The notes below the pieces were generated by a model. The model was given only the letters and a program-made list of their open reading frames with translations, did no database searches and had not been told where the DNA came from. This document shows positions 25,538-33,089 of a stretch of DNA of 64,000 nucleotides, piece by piece. The DNA is taken from assembly GCA_027624035.1 (NCBI GenBank), contig JAQBUI010000010.1:24289-88288 (forward strand). Reading direction: 5' to 3'. A program made the position numbers and the translations under genes. How positions within the stretch are numbered: position 1 is the stretch's first letter; each line of letters starts with the position of its first letter. The DNA comes from Pseudomonadota bacterium (GTDB lineage Bacteria; Pseudomonadota; Gammaproteobacteria; Pseudomonadales; Azotimanducaceae).

Positions 25538-27567
25538 CAGATAAATCGCCTGGTGAGCGCCTGGTTGATGTGTGACAGCGTGATCAGTTGCATCAGACCC
25601 AGCACACCGCTCTCCCACCCCGGCGCTACGTCCAGAAAGTCGATGAGCCGGGGGCAGAGCATGGCGGCTGCCATGGCGACGTCTTCGGCATCGACGTCAC
25701 CCTCCATGGTGATCTCTACCATGCCGTCATCCTCGATGACGTTCAGGTCCACATGCAGCCCGCAGACGCCTACCAGCACCCGCTGCAGGGAGCGCTCGTT
25801 CAGTTCCTGGCGGGTTCGCACCACCAGCTTGAACCTGGGCGCTTCAGCGGCAACCGGGTCCTGGATCATCGCCGGGTGGATCGGCTGGAGTGAGAAAATC
25901 AGGTCTGCGTGCTCTGCCTGGGGACGGATGAACCGGTCCGAGTCCGGTTCCCGGGCAGCGAAGGCCTCGGCCACTTCCCCGGCCGTATGGCCACGCTCAC
26001 CTACGTCCCGACGAAACTTGAAATAGCGGCGCAAACCTTCGTCAATGTCCAGATAGACGCGCAAATGGTAGCAGGCCCTCAGAATGGGCAGATACAGCGC
26101 ATGCAAGCCGTTGGCGATGATGAAGTCATTACTCGGCACGCGCCGGGCGCTGCTCATTCTGCCCGACTCGTGATCGTATTCCTTCGCGGTAATGGTCTTG
26201 CCGTCTGCCAGGGCCACGAGGTCACTGCTGAAGGCCTCGATATCATTGGCCATGGGATTCAGATGAGTCATCACCTGCCACATGGGTTTCTGACGATCCC
26301 ACAGATGGTAGTTGTCCCCGGACAGCATGACCACGGAGTGCCATCCAAACAGACCCGCGACGGCCCTGCAGAAAGTATCCTTGCCTGACCCCGAATCACC
26401 CGCCACGCCCATCACAAACGGGCTGCGGCTGAGGCGGAAGTAATCGTTGCGGCTGACCGTCTCCCGCCACATTCTGACGGCCAGAACGATTCCCGTGGCC
26501 ACCAGAGCCGTTTGCAGCAATGAGACGGCCCGGGCATCGACCCAGGCTGACAGGGCGAGCGTCATCCCCGGCAGCACCAGCGGATGGACCAGTGCGGCAG
26601 ACAGCACATAGAACGCGGAGAACACGGCCGTCAGCGCGACGGCCATGCGGTCGCTGCTGGCCTGATAGAACACCAGGAAAGGAATCGCCCAGATGAACCA
26701 GCCCGGCGCCGCGTGCGTCATGAGCACCACACCCAGAAAAGCGACCCCGAGGGTAGCCTGCAGCAGTTCATAGTTGAGGCGCCGGACGCGCCACACGCTG
26801 TAGAGCAGTACCAGATAGAGCAGTGGCAACAGATAGATCCTGACCTCCGGGGCCAGTTCGATCGCCAGCCGATACACCTTGTCCATTTCGGGATTGCCAA
26901 ACAACATGAACATGCCGGCCCGGGACAGCAGGAACGGTACCGCAAAAATCAAGGCACCCACGGCCGCACCAAATACAAACCGGGTCCAGAGCTGTCTGAC
27001 GGCGCGGTTGTTCAGGAAATAGATCACAAAGAACGGCAATGCGATCACCATGCTGAGTTTGCCGGACACCGCCGCAATGCACAGGAACCCTGCGGCCTCA
27101 AGACGCCGCTCCCGCACCAGATAGAGCGAACCTACCAGCAGCACAATCGGCAGCAGATCGTTGAAACCCAGCCCATAGCTCGCAAAGATCACGATGGGCG
27201 AAAGCCAGTACACTGCCAGCACCAGCGTCCGCTTGAGGGGAAACAGCCGCAGCAGCATCAGCAGCAGCGCGAGGTCCGCCACGAACAGGGTCGCCATGTA
27301 TCCGACCAGCAGCGGCACGCCGGTCCATTGACAGACCGCGGCCAGTGGTAGAAACGCCAGCCACATCGCGTAACCATAGGGGAATGCCGCCGGGTCGCCT
27401 GAGGCGGCCAGCCAGCTGCCCCAGGGGTTGACCGTCAGCATTGAGGTGGTGAGTTCCAGAAACGGTACATACCACTGCGTTACCGCCGCCGGGACCACCA
27501 GCATCACCAGCAATAGCCGGAGCAGTGTCCCGAGGACGAACAGCGGATGCAGTGCCAGCGCCTTCAA
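25537..27567 (-). CDS. Fusion: polytopic GT-C-like membrane domain plus uridine-kinase/PRK-type kinase
   Basis: 676 residues. Residues 1 to about 375 form roughly ten to eleven membrane segments with loops such as ASGDPAAFPYGYAMW, reminiscent of GT-C mannosyl or glucosyl transferases. From about residue 385 a P-loop kinase follows: MGVAGDSGSGKDTFCRAVAG (Walker A), LSGDNYHLWDR and AKEYDHESGRMSSARRVPS, all typical of phosphoribulokinase/uridine kinases. I know of no standard enzyme with this architecture. TTG 27567 overlaps the prior stop (TTGA). A kinase tied to the membrane could phosphorylate a lipid-linked or cytosolic sugar; this is inference. Confidence 0.8.
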   Translation of the reverse strand: MKALALHPLFVLGTLLRLLLVMLVVPAAVTQWYVPFLELTTSMLTVNPWGSWLAASGDPAAFPYGYAMWLAFLPLAAVCQWTGVPLLVGYMATLFVADLALLLMLLRLFPLKRTLVLAVYWLSPIVIFASYGLGFNDLLPIVLLVGSLYLVRERRLEAAGFLCIAAVSGKLSMVIALPFFVIYFLNNRAVRQLWTRFVFGAAVGALIFAVPFLLSRAGMFMLFGNPEMDKVYRLAIELAPEVRIYLLPLLYLVLLYSVWRVRRLNYELLQATLGVAFLGVVLMTHAAPGWFIWAIPFLVFYQASSDRMAVALTAVFSAFYVLSAALVHPLVLPGMTLALSAWVDARAVSLLQTALVATGIVLAVRMWRETVSRNDYFRLSRSPFVMGVAGDSGSGKDTFCRAVAGLFGWHSVVMLSGDNYHLWDRQKPMWQVMTHLNPMANDIEAFSSDLVALADGKTITAKEYDHESGRMSSARRVPSNDFIIANGLHALYLPILRACYHLRVYLDIDEGLRRYFKFRRDVGERGHTAGEVAEAFAAREPDSDRFIRPQAEHADLIFSLQPIHPAMIQDPVAAEAPRFKLVVRTRQELNERSLQRVLVGVCGLHVDLNVIEDDGMVEITMEGDVDAEDVAMAAAMLCPRLIDFLDVAPGWESGVLGLMQLITLSHINQALTRRFI

Positions 27568-28157
27568 GAATCCGCCCAGAGGTCCGCGCGTTTGGTACAG
27601 ACGGCTTCGGCCACGATCCCCAGCTCTGCCAGCAGCCTGCGCAGCGCCGGGACTTGCTGGTCTGCATCACGACCCTGCAATTCCGGCGACACCAGGCACA
27701 ACCGAAAACCTGCTGACGTGAGGCGCCTCGCCTCGTCACCGGTGAGTGGAAATCGAGTGAAGCAGTCGACCCACACCCAATCGACCTTTCCCGCAAGCGT
27801 CAGCGCCGTGTCGATGGATTCGAACTCGGATGCCCGGACTGCAGCCCGCGGCTCCCCAAGATTGGCCCATTTCACGAGAAACGGAAACGACTGGTCCAGA
27901 AAGAAGAAATCATCGATCCCATGGGCGGCCATGCTGTCCAGCAGGGCTCGCTCCAGCCCCTCCTCCTTGACGTTCAGAATCAGGGTGCCGTGACGATAGT
28001 GTTCGATCCACTCGTCAAAGGACGTCCCCGGGGCAAAAGGATCATGATGGATGATCAGGGCATCGCCTCTCGAACGGATATCCACCTCAACGCCGTACTG
28101 CACCGGTGACGCGTCCAGTTCCGCGATGGTATTCAATCGATGCATGATGATCTTCAT
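27564..28157 (-). CDS. GDPD-like phosphodiesterase-fold protein
   Basis: About 197 residues, starting MKIIMHRLNTIAEL. The glycerophosphodiesterase-type residues are present: H-R, EVD (GVEVDIRS) and HHD (LIIHHDPF), which in the family bind metal and phosphate. It is shorter than usual GDPDs (about 240-250), so some loops are missing. Substrate could be a glycerophospho- or sugar-phosphodiester. ATG 28157 overlaps the previous TGA by four bases. Its end overlaps the fusion gene by four bases. No signal peptide is seen, so it acts in the cytosol. Confidence 0.7.
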   Translation of the reverse strand: MKIIMHRLNTIAELDASPVQYGVEVDIRSRGDALIIHHDPFAPGTSFDEWIEHYRHGTLILNVKEEGLERALLDSMAAHGIDDFFFLDQSFPFLVKWANLGEPRAAVRASEFESIDTALTLAGKVDWVWVDCFTRFPLTGDEARRLTSAGFRLCLVSPELQGRDADQQVPALRRLLAELGIVAEAVCTKRADLWADS

Positions 28158-29980
28158 GGTGGCACACAACCCTTGAGCGAGTCGACATTGAACACCCGGT
28201 ACTTTTGAGATGTAAAGGCGGTTTCACAGGAATCAAACCCCATCGTCGCACGGCGGTTGACCACCACCCAGTCCAGACGAGCCGATGCCGCCATCGACAG
28301 AAAGTCTGCCGGGTCGTGGGCGTCATAGAATCTGCTGTATTTTTGACCAATCCAGCTTCCCGGCACCGCTGCGAGCGAATCGCTATCGCCATCCACAAGG
28401 GACAGTCGCCGGTCATATTCCAGGAAATGATCTTCCGTAAACGGGAACCCGTTGCCAAAGAAAACGCCCCTGCCGGAGAGGATCGGCAGGGCATAGCGGA
28501 TGTTGCCGAACGGCAGGATGAATACCTCGTCCGGGGCCGTGTGCTCGATCGCAAAGGCAATGAGTTCCCGGTCCAGCTGATCGATTCCACCCAGCCTGTT
28601 GGCCCGACTGTTGTACCCGACTGCCAGCCACGCGACCAGTGCTATCAGGGGCAGGACGGTCCAGACCGGAATCGATCCAAGGAGGCGGGCCGCTGCCAGC
28701 AGCCATGAGCGTGCCCGGGTCCACCGCTCCGTAGTCGTGCCGGGAAGTTTCCCGGACCACACAGCGTGGGGCCGGAACTTCCATGAAGGTACCGGCTCCA
28801 GCCTCGGCGCCGATGTCCTCACCATCATCCGTGCAAGCGGCGACAACAACAGCACCAGCGTGAAGGCTGCCAGAAACCAGGGCCCAAAGGTCATGAATCG
28901 TGCGGGCCCGAGCGCCACCACCGCCTTGACGGGCATGATCTCGACGAACACATACTGCATCAGCAGCGCGCCGGCATACGCCAACAATGCCAGCAATGCG
29001 TTTATCCAGCAGGGGTTACGGGCCCGCCACAGACTGACGGTCAACGCCATGAGCCCCACCATCACCGAACCGAACGACACCCACCAGGGGTAGCTTGTCA
29101 GGGTACCGAACGCGGCGGGCAGGTAGTGGGATGGATGACCCTCGACCACATAGATCCGCACGAATTCGGCGCTGCTGACCGGCTCCGCGGGACTGAACAC
29201 CAGGGCGACCAGCGCCGCTGCAGCAAGTGACGGGGCGAGGCCGGACAGAACCAGCCTGATATTGGGCCGCGGCGCCAAGCCCCTTACTAACAGCACAATG
29301 GCTGCTGCGCTCGTCAACAACCCCATGGCGGGATGAAAAACCGTGCCTGTGAACACCAGCATGCCGCCCACGGCGGCGAAGCGGTGCAGCAGGCAGAAAC
29401 CTGCCAGGGTCAGCAACATACCCAGATTATGGGGCGTTGGATCAAAACCAAGCGGCCGCCACCACGCGACGCTCAGCCAGGCGCCGGCATCGCCCTGCAT
29501 CAGCACCATGGCAGCCAGCGCCAGCAGGCAACCGGGCAGCGCCAGCAGCGGGGCGTCCGGCAGATGCACGCGGGTCACCCGCACCAGGAACAGGACCGCC
29601 ACCATGGGCATCAGCACCAGCATCAGTGACTTCATGATGGTCAGGCCGCCACCGAGGTCCGTCCCTGACCACAATGTCAGTTGGGCAATCAGATAGATGT
29701 AGGGCAGCCGAGGATTCGGGGTCACGCTGGTGCTCGCCAGGAAATCGTTGGCCAGGCAATCCGGGGCCAGCAGCCGACAGACCGCGGGCAGGTTGTCCAC
29801 TGCCGGCCAGGTGAGCGCTGGCGTCAGGGCGTGCTGCGCCAGTACATACAGGGATGCCGACACGGCCACCAGAGGCAGCGCCCGGTTCAACGCGGCTGAC
29901 TCTGTACCGGACAGTGCAACGTTCACAGCCGCTGCCGAAGCCGGAAGCTGAAGCTCACAGTCCGGCTGATGAACCGCCAT
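28154..29980 (-). CDS. Polytopic membrane protein (GT-C-like), with in-frame repeat insertion
   Basis: 608 residues, about 12 membrane segments over residues 30-475, then a soluble C-terminal domain (HTAPDEVFILPFGNIRYAL...). Layout resembles GT-C enzymes that use polyprenyl-phosphate sugars, though no catalytic motif is certain. In the middle, residues encoded by 28703-28788 are translated dispersed repeat E (SWKFRPHAVWSGKLPG and following), forming an extra loop with the frame kept. The start overlaps the GT2 gene by 58 bases; ATG 29980 is used, though a later start is possible. With GtrA and GT2 it would complete a Gtr-type three-part system. Confidence 0.75.
   Translation of the reverse strand: MAVHQPDCELQLPASAAAVNVALSGTESAALNRALPLVAVSASLYVLAQHALTPALTWPAVDNLPAVCRLLAPDCLANDFLASTSVTPNPRLPYIYLIAQLTLWSGTDLGGGLTIMKSLMLVLMPMVAVLFLVRVTRVHLPDAPLLALPGCLLALAAMVLMQGDAGAWLSVAWWRPLGFDPTPHNLGMLLTLAGFCLLHRFAAVGGMLVFTGTVFHPAMGLLTSAAAIVLLVRGLAPRPNIRLVLSGLAPSLAAAALVALVFSPAEPVSSAEFVRIYVVEGHPSHYLPAAFGTLTSYPWWVSFGSVMVGLMALTVSLWRARNPCWINALLALLAYAGALLMQYVFVEIMPVKAVVALGPARFMTFGPWFLAAFTLVLLLSPLARMMVRTSAPRLEPVPSWKFRPHAVWSGKLPGTTTERWTRARSWLLAAARLLGSIPVWTVLPLIALVAWLAVGYNSRANRLGGIDQLDRELIAFAIEHTAPDEVFILPFGNIRYALPILSGRGVFFGNGFPFTEDHFLEYDRRLSLVDGDSDSLAAVPGSWIGQKYSRFYDAHDPADFLSMAASARLDWVVVNRRATMGFDSCETAFTSQKYRVFNVDSLKGCVPP
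28703..28788 (+). repeat. Palindromic dispersed repeat, copy E (inside a gene)
   Basis: Very well conserved over its right two thirds: CCGTAGTCGTGCCGGGAAG, TTTCCCGGACCACACAGC and GGCCGGAACTTCCATGAA. The first hairpin is broken (CGTGCCCGGGTCCACCGC). It lies within the open frame of the polytopic gene and adds about 28 codons without a stop. Confidence 0.88.
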
Positions 29981-30615
29981 TTTCCGCGCCAGTCAACATT
30001 CCAGTGAGACTCGCCGTGGGCCCGGTCCGCGAACAATACCGGGAAGCGATGCACCGCGAGACCAGACCGCTTTGCCAGGCAGTAGAAAAAGAGATCAAGC
30101 GAAAAGTCATCGGGTGGATCTTCGAGGGACTCATAAAAACGTCGGGGAAAGAGGTTTGGCTGGGCATTGATGTCCCATAGTGGCGTCAGCAACAGGATCG
30201 TCTCGAACAGACTCATTCCGACGGTGAACACCACATCTCCAGGCGGCCGACCGTATCGACGCCCCTTCACAAAGATGTTTTCGCCGTGAGTTTCAAACAG
30301 ATGGCATCCTGTAATGACATCAGCAGGGTCGGTCTGCAGATCAGCATGGGTCCAGCCCAGAATCTCTCCCCTCGCCGCCCCGAGGCCAGCTTTGATGCCG
30401 TGGCCATAGCCGCGGTTCTCCACCACCCGGACCAAGCGACAGCCGGGATGCTCGGGCAGCAGACGATCGAGCACCGCGCTCGTGTCATCGGTGGAGCCGT
30501 TGTCCACGATGATGACCTCTGCGTCCATGGCACCGGTTACCTCATCACATCGGGCCAGCAGCCCCGGCAGACTGGCGGCCTCGTTGTAGCAGGGAATGAC
30601 CAGCGATAACCTCAC
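29923..30615 (-). CDS. DPM1/GtrB-like polyprenyl-phosphate glycosyltransferase (GT2)
   Basis: 230 residues. MRLSLVIPCYNEAASL, EVIIVDNGSTDDT, VENRGYGHGIKAGLGAARGEILGWTHADLQTDP (the D-x-D-type ADLQTD site) define a GT2 that moves a sugar from a nucleotide to a polyprenyl phosphate on the inner face. No C-terminal membrane pair, so it is the soluble DPM1-like form. The track starts eight codons earlier; GTG 30615 has GGGAGG seven bases upstream and overlaps the GtrA stop (GTGA). GT2-GtrA coupling is the classic Gtr arrangement. Confidence 0.87.
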   Translation of the reverse strand: MRLSLVIPCYNEAASLPGLLARCDEVTGAMDAEVIIVDNGSTDDTSAVLDRLLPEHPGCRLVRVVENRGYGHGIKAGLGAARGEILGWTHADLQTDPADVITGCHLFETHGENIFVKGRRYGRPPGDVVFTVGMSLFETILLLTPLWDINAQPNLFPRRFYESLEDPPDDFSLDLFFYCLAKRSGLAVHRFPVLFADRAHGESHWNVDWRGKWRFISRTVSFSFRLRQRL

Positions 30616-31085
30616 GCAGCCTCCCGGAATACGAACCATTTCATGCCCGCAAAATTCAGCGTGGCGGACACCCCAGTGGCCGCAATGAAGGCCGCGGCGA
30701 CCGCCACGTCCTGGCCGATGCTGGCCAGCACAACAAGGCCCACGCCATTGATGAGGACATTGACCGCCAGCGTACCGGCATACAGCGCAATGAACCTGAC
30801 GGCACTACCCCGGGCATGCTGCCGGCCTCCAAAGGTCCAGAATCGATTGACGAAATACGCAAACACTGTGCCGGCGACAAAACCTGCCCCTTTGGCAAGG
30901 TCCACATCCGCAGCCAGCCCGATGACCAGACCACGGTAGATCATGAAGTCCACGATGACCGTCAGCGTGCCCACAATGAGAAAGATGCCCAGCTCTTTTT
31001 TCGGCAGCCTTGAGCGTGCTCGTATCAGGGGGGCCGCTGCCTGCGGCCAGAAGTTGCGTGACAGCCTTGAGCGTGCCCGCATCAT
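30612..31085 (-). CDS. GtrA-like flippase, 5' end replaced by repeat DNA
   Basis: A four-helix GtrA/DPMS-like protein: ELGIFLIVGTLTVIVDFMIYRGLV, FVAGTVFAYFVNRFWTFGG (the conserved NRFWTF block), FIALYAGTLAVNVLING and AAFIAATGVSATLNFAGMKWFVF. GtrA moves polyprenyl-phosphate sugars across the inner membrane. The conserved part begins near 31003. Upstream codons to ATG 31085 translate dispersed repeats F1/F2 (MMRARSRLSRNFW, LIRARSRL), so the start is uncertain and may be provided by the repeat itself. The track starts even farther up at 31163. It is followed directly by the GT2 gene. Confidence 0.78.
   Translation of the reverse strand: MMRARSRLSRNFWPQAAAPLIRARSRLPKKELGIFLIVGTLTVIVDFMIYRGLVIGLAADVDLAKGAGFVAGTVFAYFVNRFWTFGGRQHARGSAVRFIALYAGTLAVNVLINGVGLVVLASIGQDVAVAAAFIAATGVSATLNFAGMKWFVFREAA
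31007..31060 (+). repeat. Palindromic dispersed repeat, copy F1 (truncated)
   Basis: Leading part GCCTTGAGCGTGCTCGTATC is clear; the rest is short and decayed (GGCCAGAAGTTGCGTGA). It abuts F2 head-to-tail at the GtrA 5' end. Confidence 0.7.
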
Positions 31086-31149
31086 GACACGCCATAGTCG
31101 TGCTGGCAGGCCTCCCGGACCGCGCGCCATGGAACAGAACTGATATGAC
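31064..31149 (+). repeat. Palindromic dispersed repeat, copy F2
   Basis: GCCTTGAGCGTGCCCGCATC, then CACGCCATAGTCGTGCTGG, CCTCCCGGACCGCGCGCC and GAACTGATATGACA. It fills the only gap in the upper part of the sugar operon, between the nucleotidyltransferase stop and GtrA, and supplies the ATG codons now in frame with GtrA. Confidence 0.75.
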
Positions 31150-31159
31150 AGCCTTCGTA

Positions 31160-32830
31160 TCATCGCGCTTTCGCCGGCAACCCGGGAACCATCGCCACGT
31201 ATCTGTGTTCAAGGTCAGCCAGTCCCGCTACAGCCAGCCGCACGTCCTGATCCAGACGATAGGGATGGCCGGCCCACTTATGAAAGCAGGACTGCCAGTA
31301 TTCGAAGGTTCGCAGTTCGTCCGGCGTACCCCAGCAGAGATAGTGTTCCACCTCGAACAGGCGGCAGCGCAAGCCGAGTGCGATCGCATCATTGATGCTG
31401 CTGTCGAGATAGAACTCACCATTGACCCTGCCATTGCGTTGCATCAGCCGGTTCACACAACGACGCAAATCCTCGCCCCTGCGAAACGTAAACGTGCCTA
31501 TGATCACCGGGTCTGACTCCGGTTCCGACAGGGGCTGCTTCACCGACACACTACGCACAACATCCCCGTTCACCACATCAATCCAGCCGTAGGACTCCGG
31601 TTTCCTTGCTGCCGCCCCATGGCCCCGCACGCCCCAGACGATCACATCCACGTCCTCATCGGACATGAGTGCCGCGAGCGCCTCCCGGTCATACAGCGCG
31701 CCGTTGTCACAGGCGCCGACGGTCACCGGACCCTCGACCCGCGAGCCCCCTGACATCAGTGCGTCCAGACCCAGCAGCGCCGTACAGGCCTGCCCCTCGG
31801 TGAGCTCGTCGATCCTTTCAACCAGCGCGCCCGGGTATCGGCTTGCCAGGATCCGGGCCACCGATTCGACACCTGGCATGTCCCTGCGTACCACAAATAC
31901 CTGGTGGTCAGCCGCGGGAAGGTCTGCAACCGCCTGCAGAATCATCGGTTCACCGGACACGGGAATCGCTGGCTTGGCCTCGGCATACCCCTCGTCCACG
32001 AACCGCTGGCCCAGACCCGCCATGGGCACGATCACGGCACCGGACGAAGGCGGCAGACGGTCCGGCGCCATGAACTTTCGAAACACGTCGGACCAGCCCC
32101 GGTATTCAGCAAGGTCCTGGGGCGTACCCCACTGCATGAAGTGCTGCAGTGGATAAACCGCAACGGGCATTTCATCGGTGAGCAGCGGCTTGTAGGCGAG
32201 GCTGACGTAGTACTCCCCGTTCACGTCCCGGCCTTCATCGATCATTCGATCGAACGCCTGCGCCATGACGCGGCCGTTCGCAAAGTAGTAGGTCCCGCTG
32301 GAAGCATACTCCGACAGGCGGTCATGGGTGAACGGCTGTTTCTCCTGGATATCCGACACCCAGCCGTCGGACTCGCGCAGGTAGGCATAGTTTGTGGTCC
32401 CGAGCGAATGAGGATGGAAACCCCTGTAGGCCGGGATGGCGCCCATACACCCACACTCAGCCACAAACGAAACAAAGTGATGCCAGTCCCAGAAGCAGGT
32501 GAAGTCGCAGTAATTCACCACCACCGGGCGGTCCTGATCGATCTGACCCATTACCTGTTGTACCGCATGCACCGGCCCCAGCTTGTGCGGCGCAATGCCC
32601 ACCACCTTGCCCGTGGGGCAGTATTGGCCCAGAACATCCGCCATTTGGTATTCCGGCGCCGCAAGATGATCGGCATTGCAGATGAACGTGAAGTCGGTCT
32701 CACCGGGAAACAGATCAATCACATGGGCGATGATGGGCTTGCCGTCCACTTCGATGAGCGGCTTGGGGACATCGTACCCGGCGCGGCGAAACCGCTCACC
32801 GAAGCCGGACATGGGGATCACAATCTGCAC
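31160..32830 (-). CDS. Tandem-domain sugar-phosphate nucleotidyltransferase
   Basis: 556 residues holding two NTP-transferase domains. Domain 1 begins VIPMSGFGERFRRAGYDVPKP, domain 2 (about residue 266) begins VPMAGLGQRFVDEGYAEAKP; each has the G-x-G-x-R nucleotide loop and downstream lysine. Each ends in a similar WGTP(Q/D) block (QWGTPQDLAEY and CWGTPDELRTFEY), so an internal duplication or fusion formed the protein. It probably makes an NDP-sugar from a sugar-1-phosphate; the second domain may be regulatory or have another substrate. GTG 32830. First gene of the minus-strand sugar operon. Confidence 0.83.
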   Translation of the reverse strand: MQIVIPMSGFGERFRRAGYDVPKPLIEVDGKPIIAHVIDLFPGETDFTFICNADHLAAPEYQMADVLGQYCPTGKVVGIAPHKLGPVHAVQQVMGQIDQDRPVVVNYCDFTCFWDWHHFVSFVAECGCMGAIPAYRGFHPHSLGTTNYAYLRESDGWVSDIQEKQPFTHDRLSEYASSGTYYFANGRVMAQAFDRMIDEGRDVNGEYYVSLAYKPLLTDEMPVAVYPLQHFMQWGTPQDLAEYRGWSDVFRKFMAPDRLPPSSGAVIVPMAGLGQRFVDEGYAEAKPAIPVSGEPMILQAVADLPAADHQVFVVRRDMPGVESVARILASRYPGALVERIDELTEGQACTALLGLDALMSGGSRVEGPVTVGACDNGALYDREALAALMSDEDVDVIVWGVRGHGAAARKPESYGWIDVVNGDVVRSVSVKQPLSEPESDPVIIGTFTFRRGEDLRRCVNRLMQRNGRVNGEFYLDSSINDAIALGLRCRLFEVEHYLCWGTPDELRTFEYWQSCFHKWAGHPYRLDQDVRLAVAGLADLEHRYVAMVPGLPAKAR

Positions 32831-33089
32831 AATTTCTGCCGTTGTCTGAATCTGGTGACACGAGTCTAAACGATAATGGCTGCACTGGCGTCCGAACGGG
32901 CCGACCAGTGGACTTCATCAGATGCATGGCACCCGGCCGGCGTTTTCATGAAATTCCCGGTCTACACTTTGCACTCCTCCGGTACAACAAACGGCGTACC
33001 TGACACGGGCCGCTGCTGGCATTCAGGGCTCGGATTGGCGCCGGAGCATATAACTAATAGAATCGGCGTCCTACGGGAGGGAGTACAAC

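Noticed and set aside
24794-26026. 410-residue plus-strand ORF
   Set aside because: Antisense shadow of the HAD hydrolase and kinase-fusion genes; low-complexity Ser/Arg composition.
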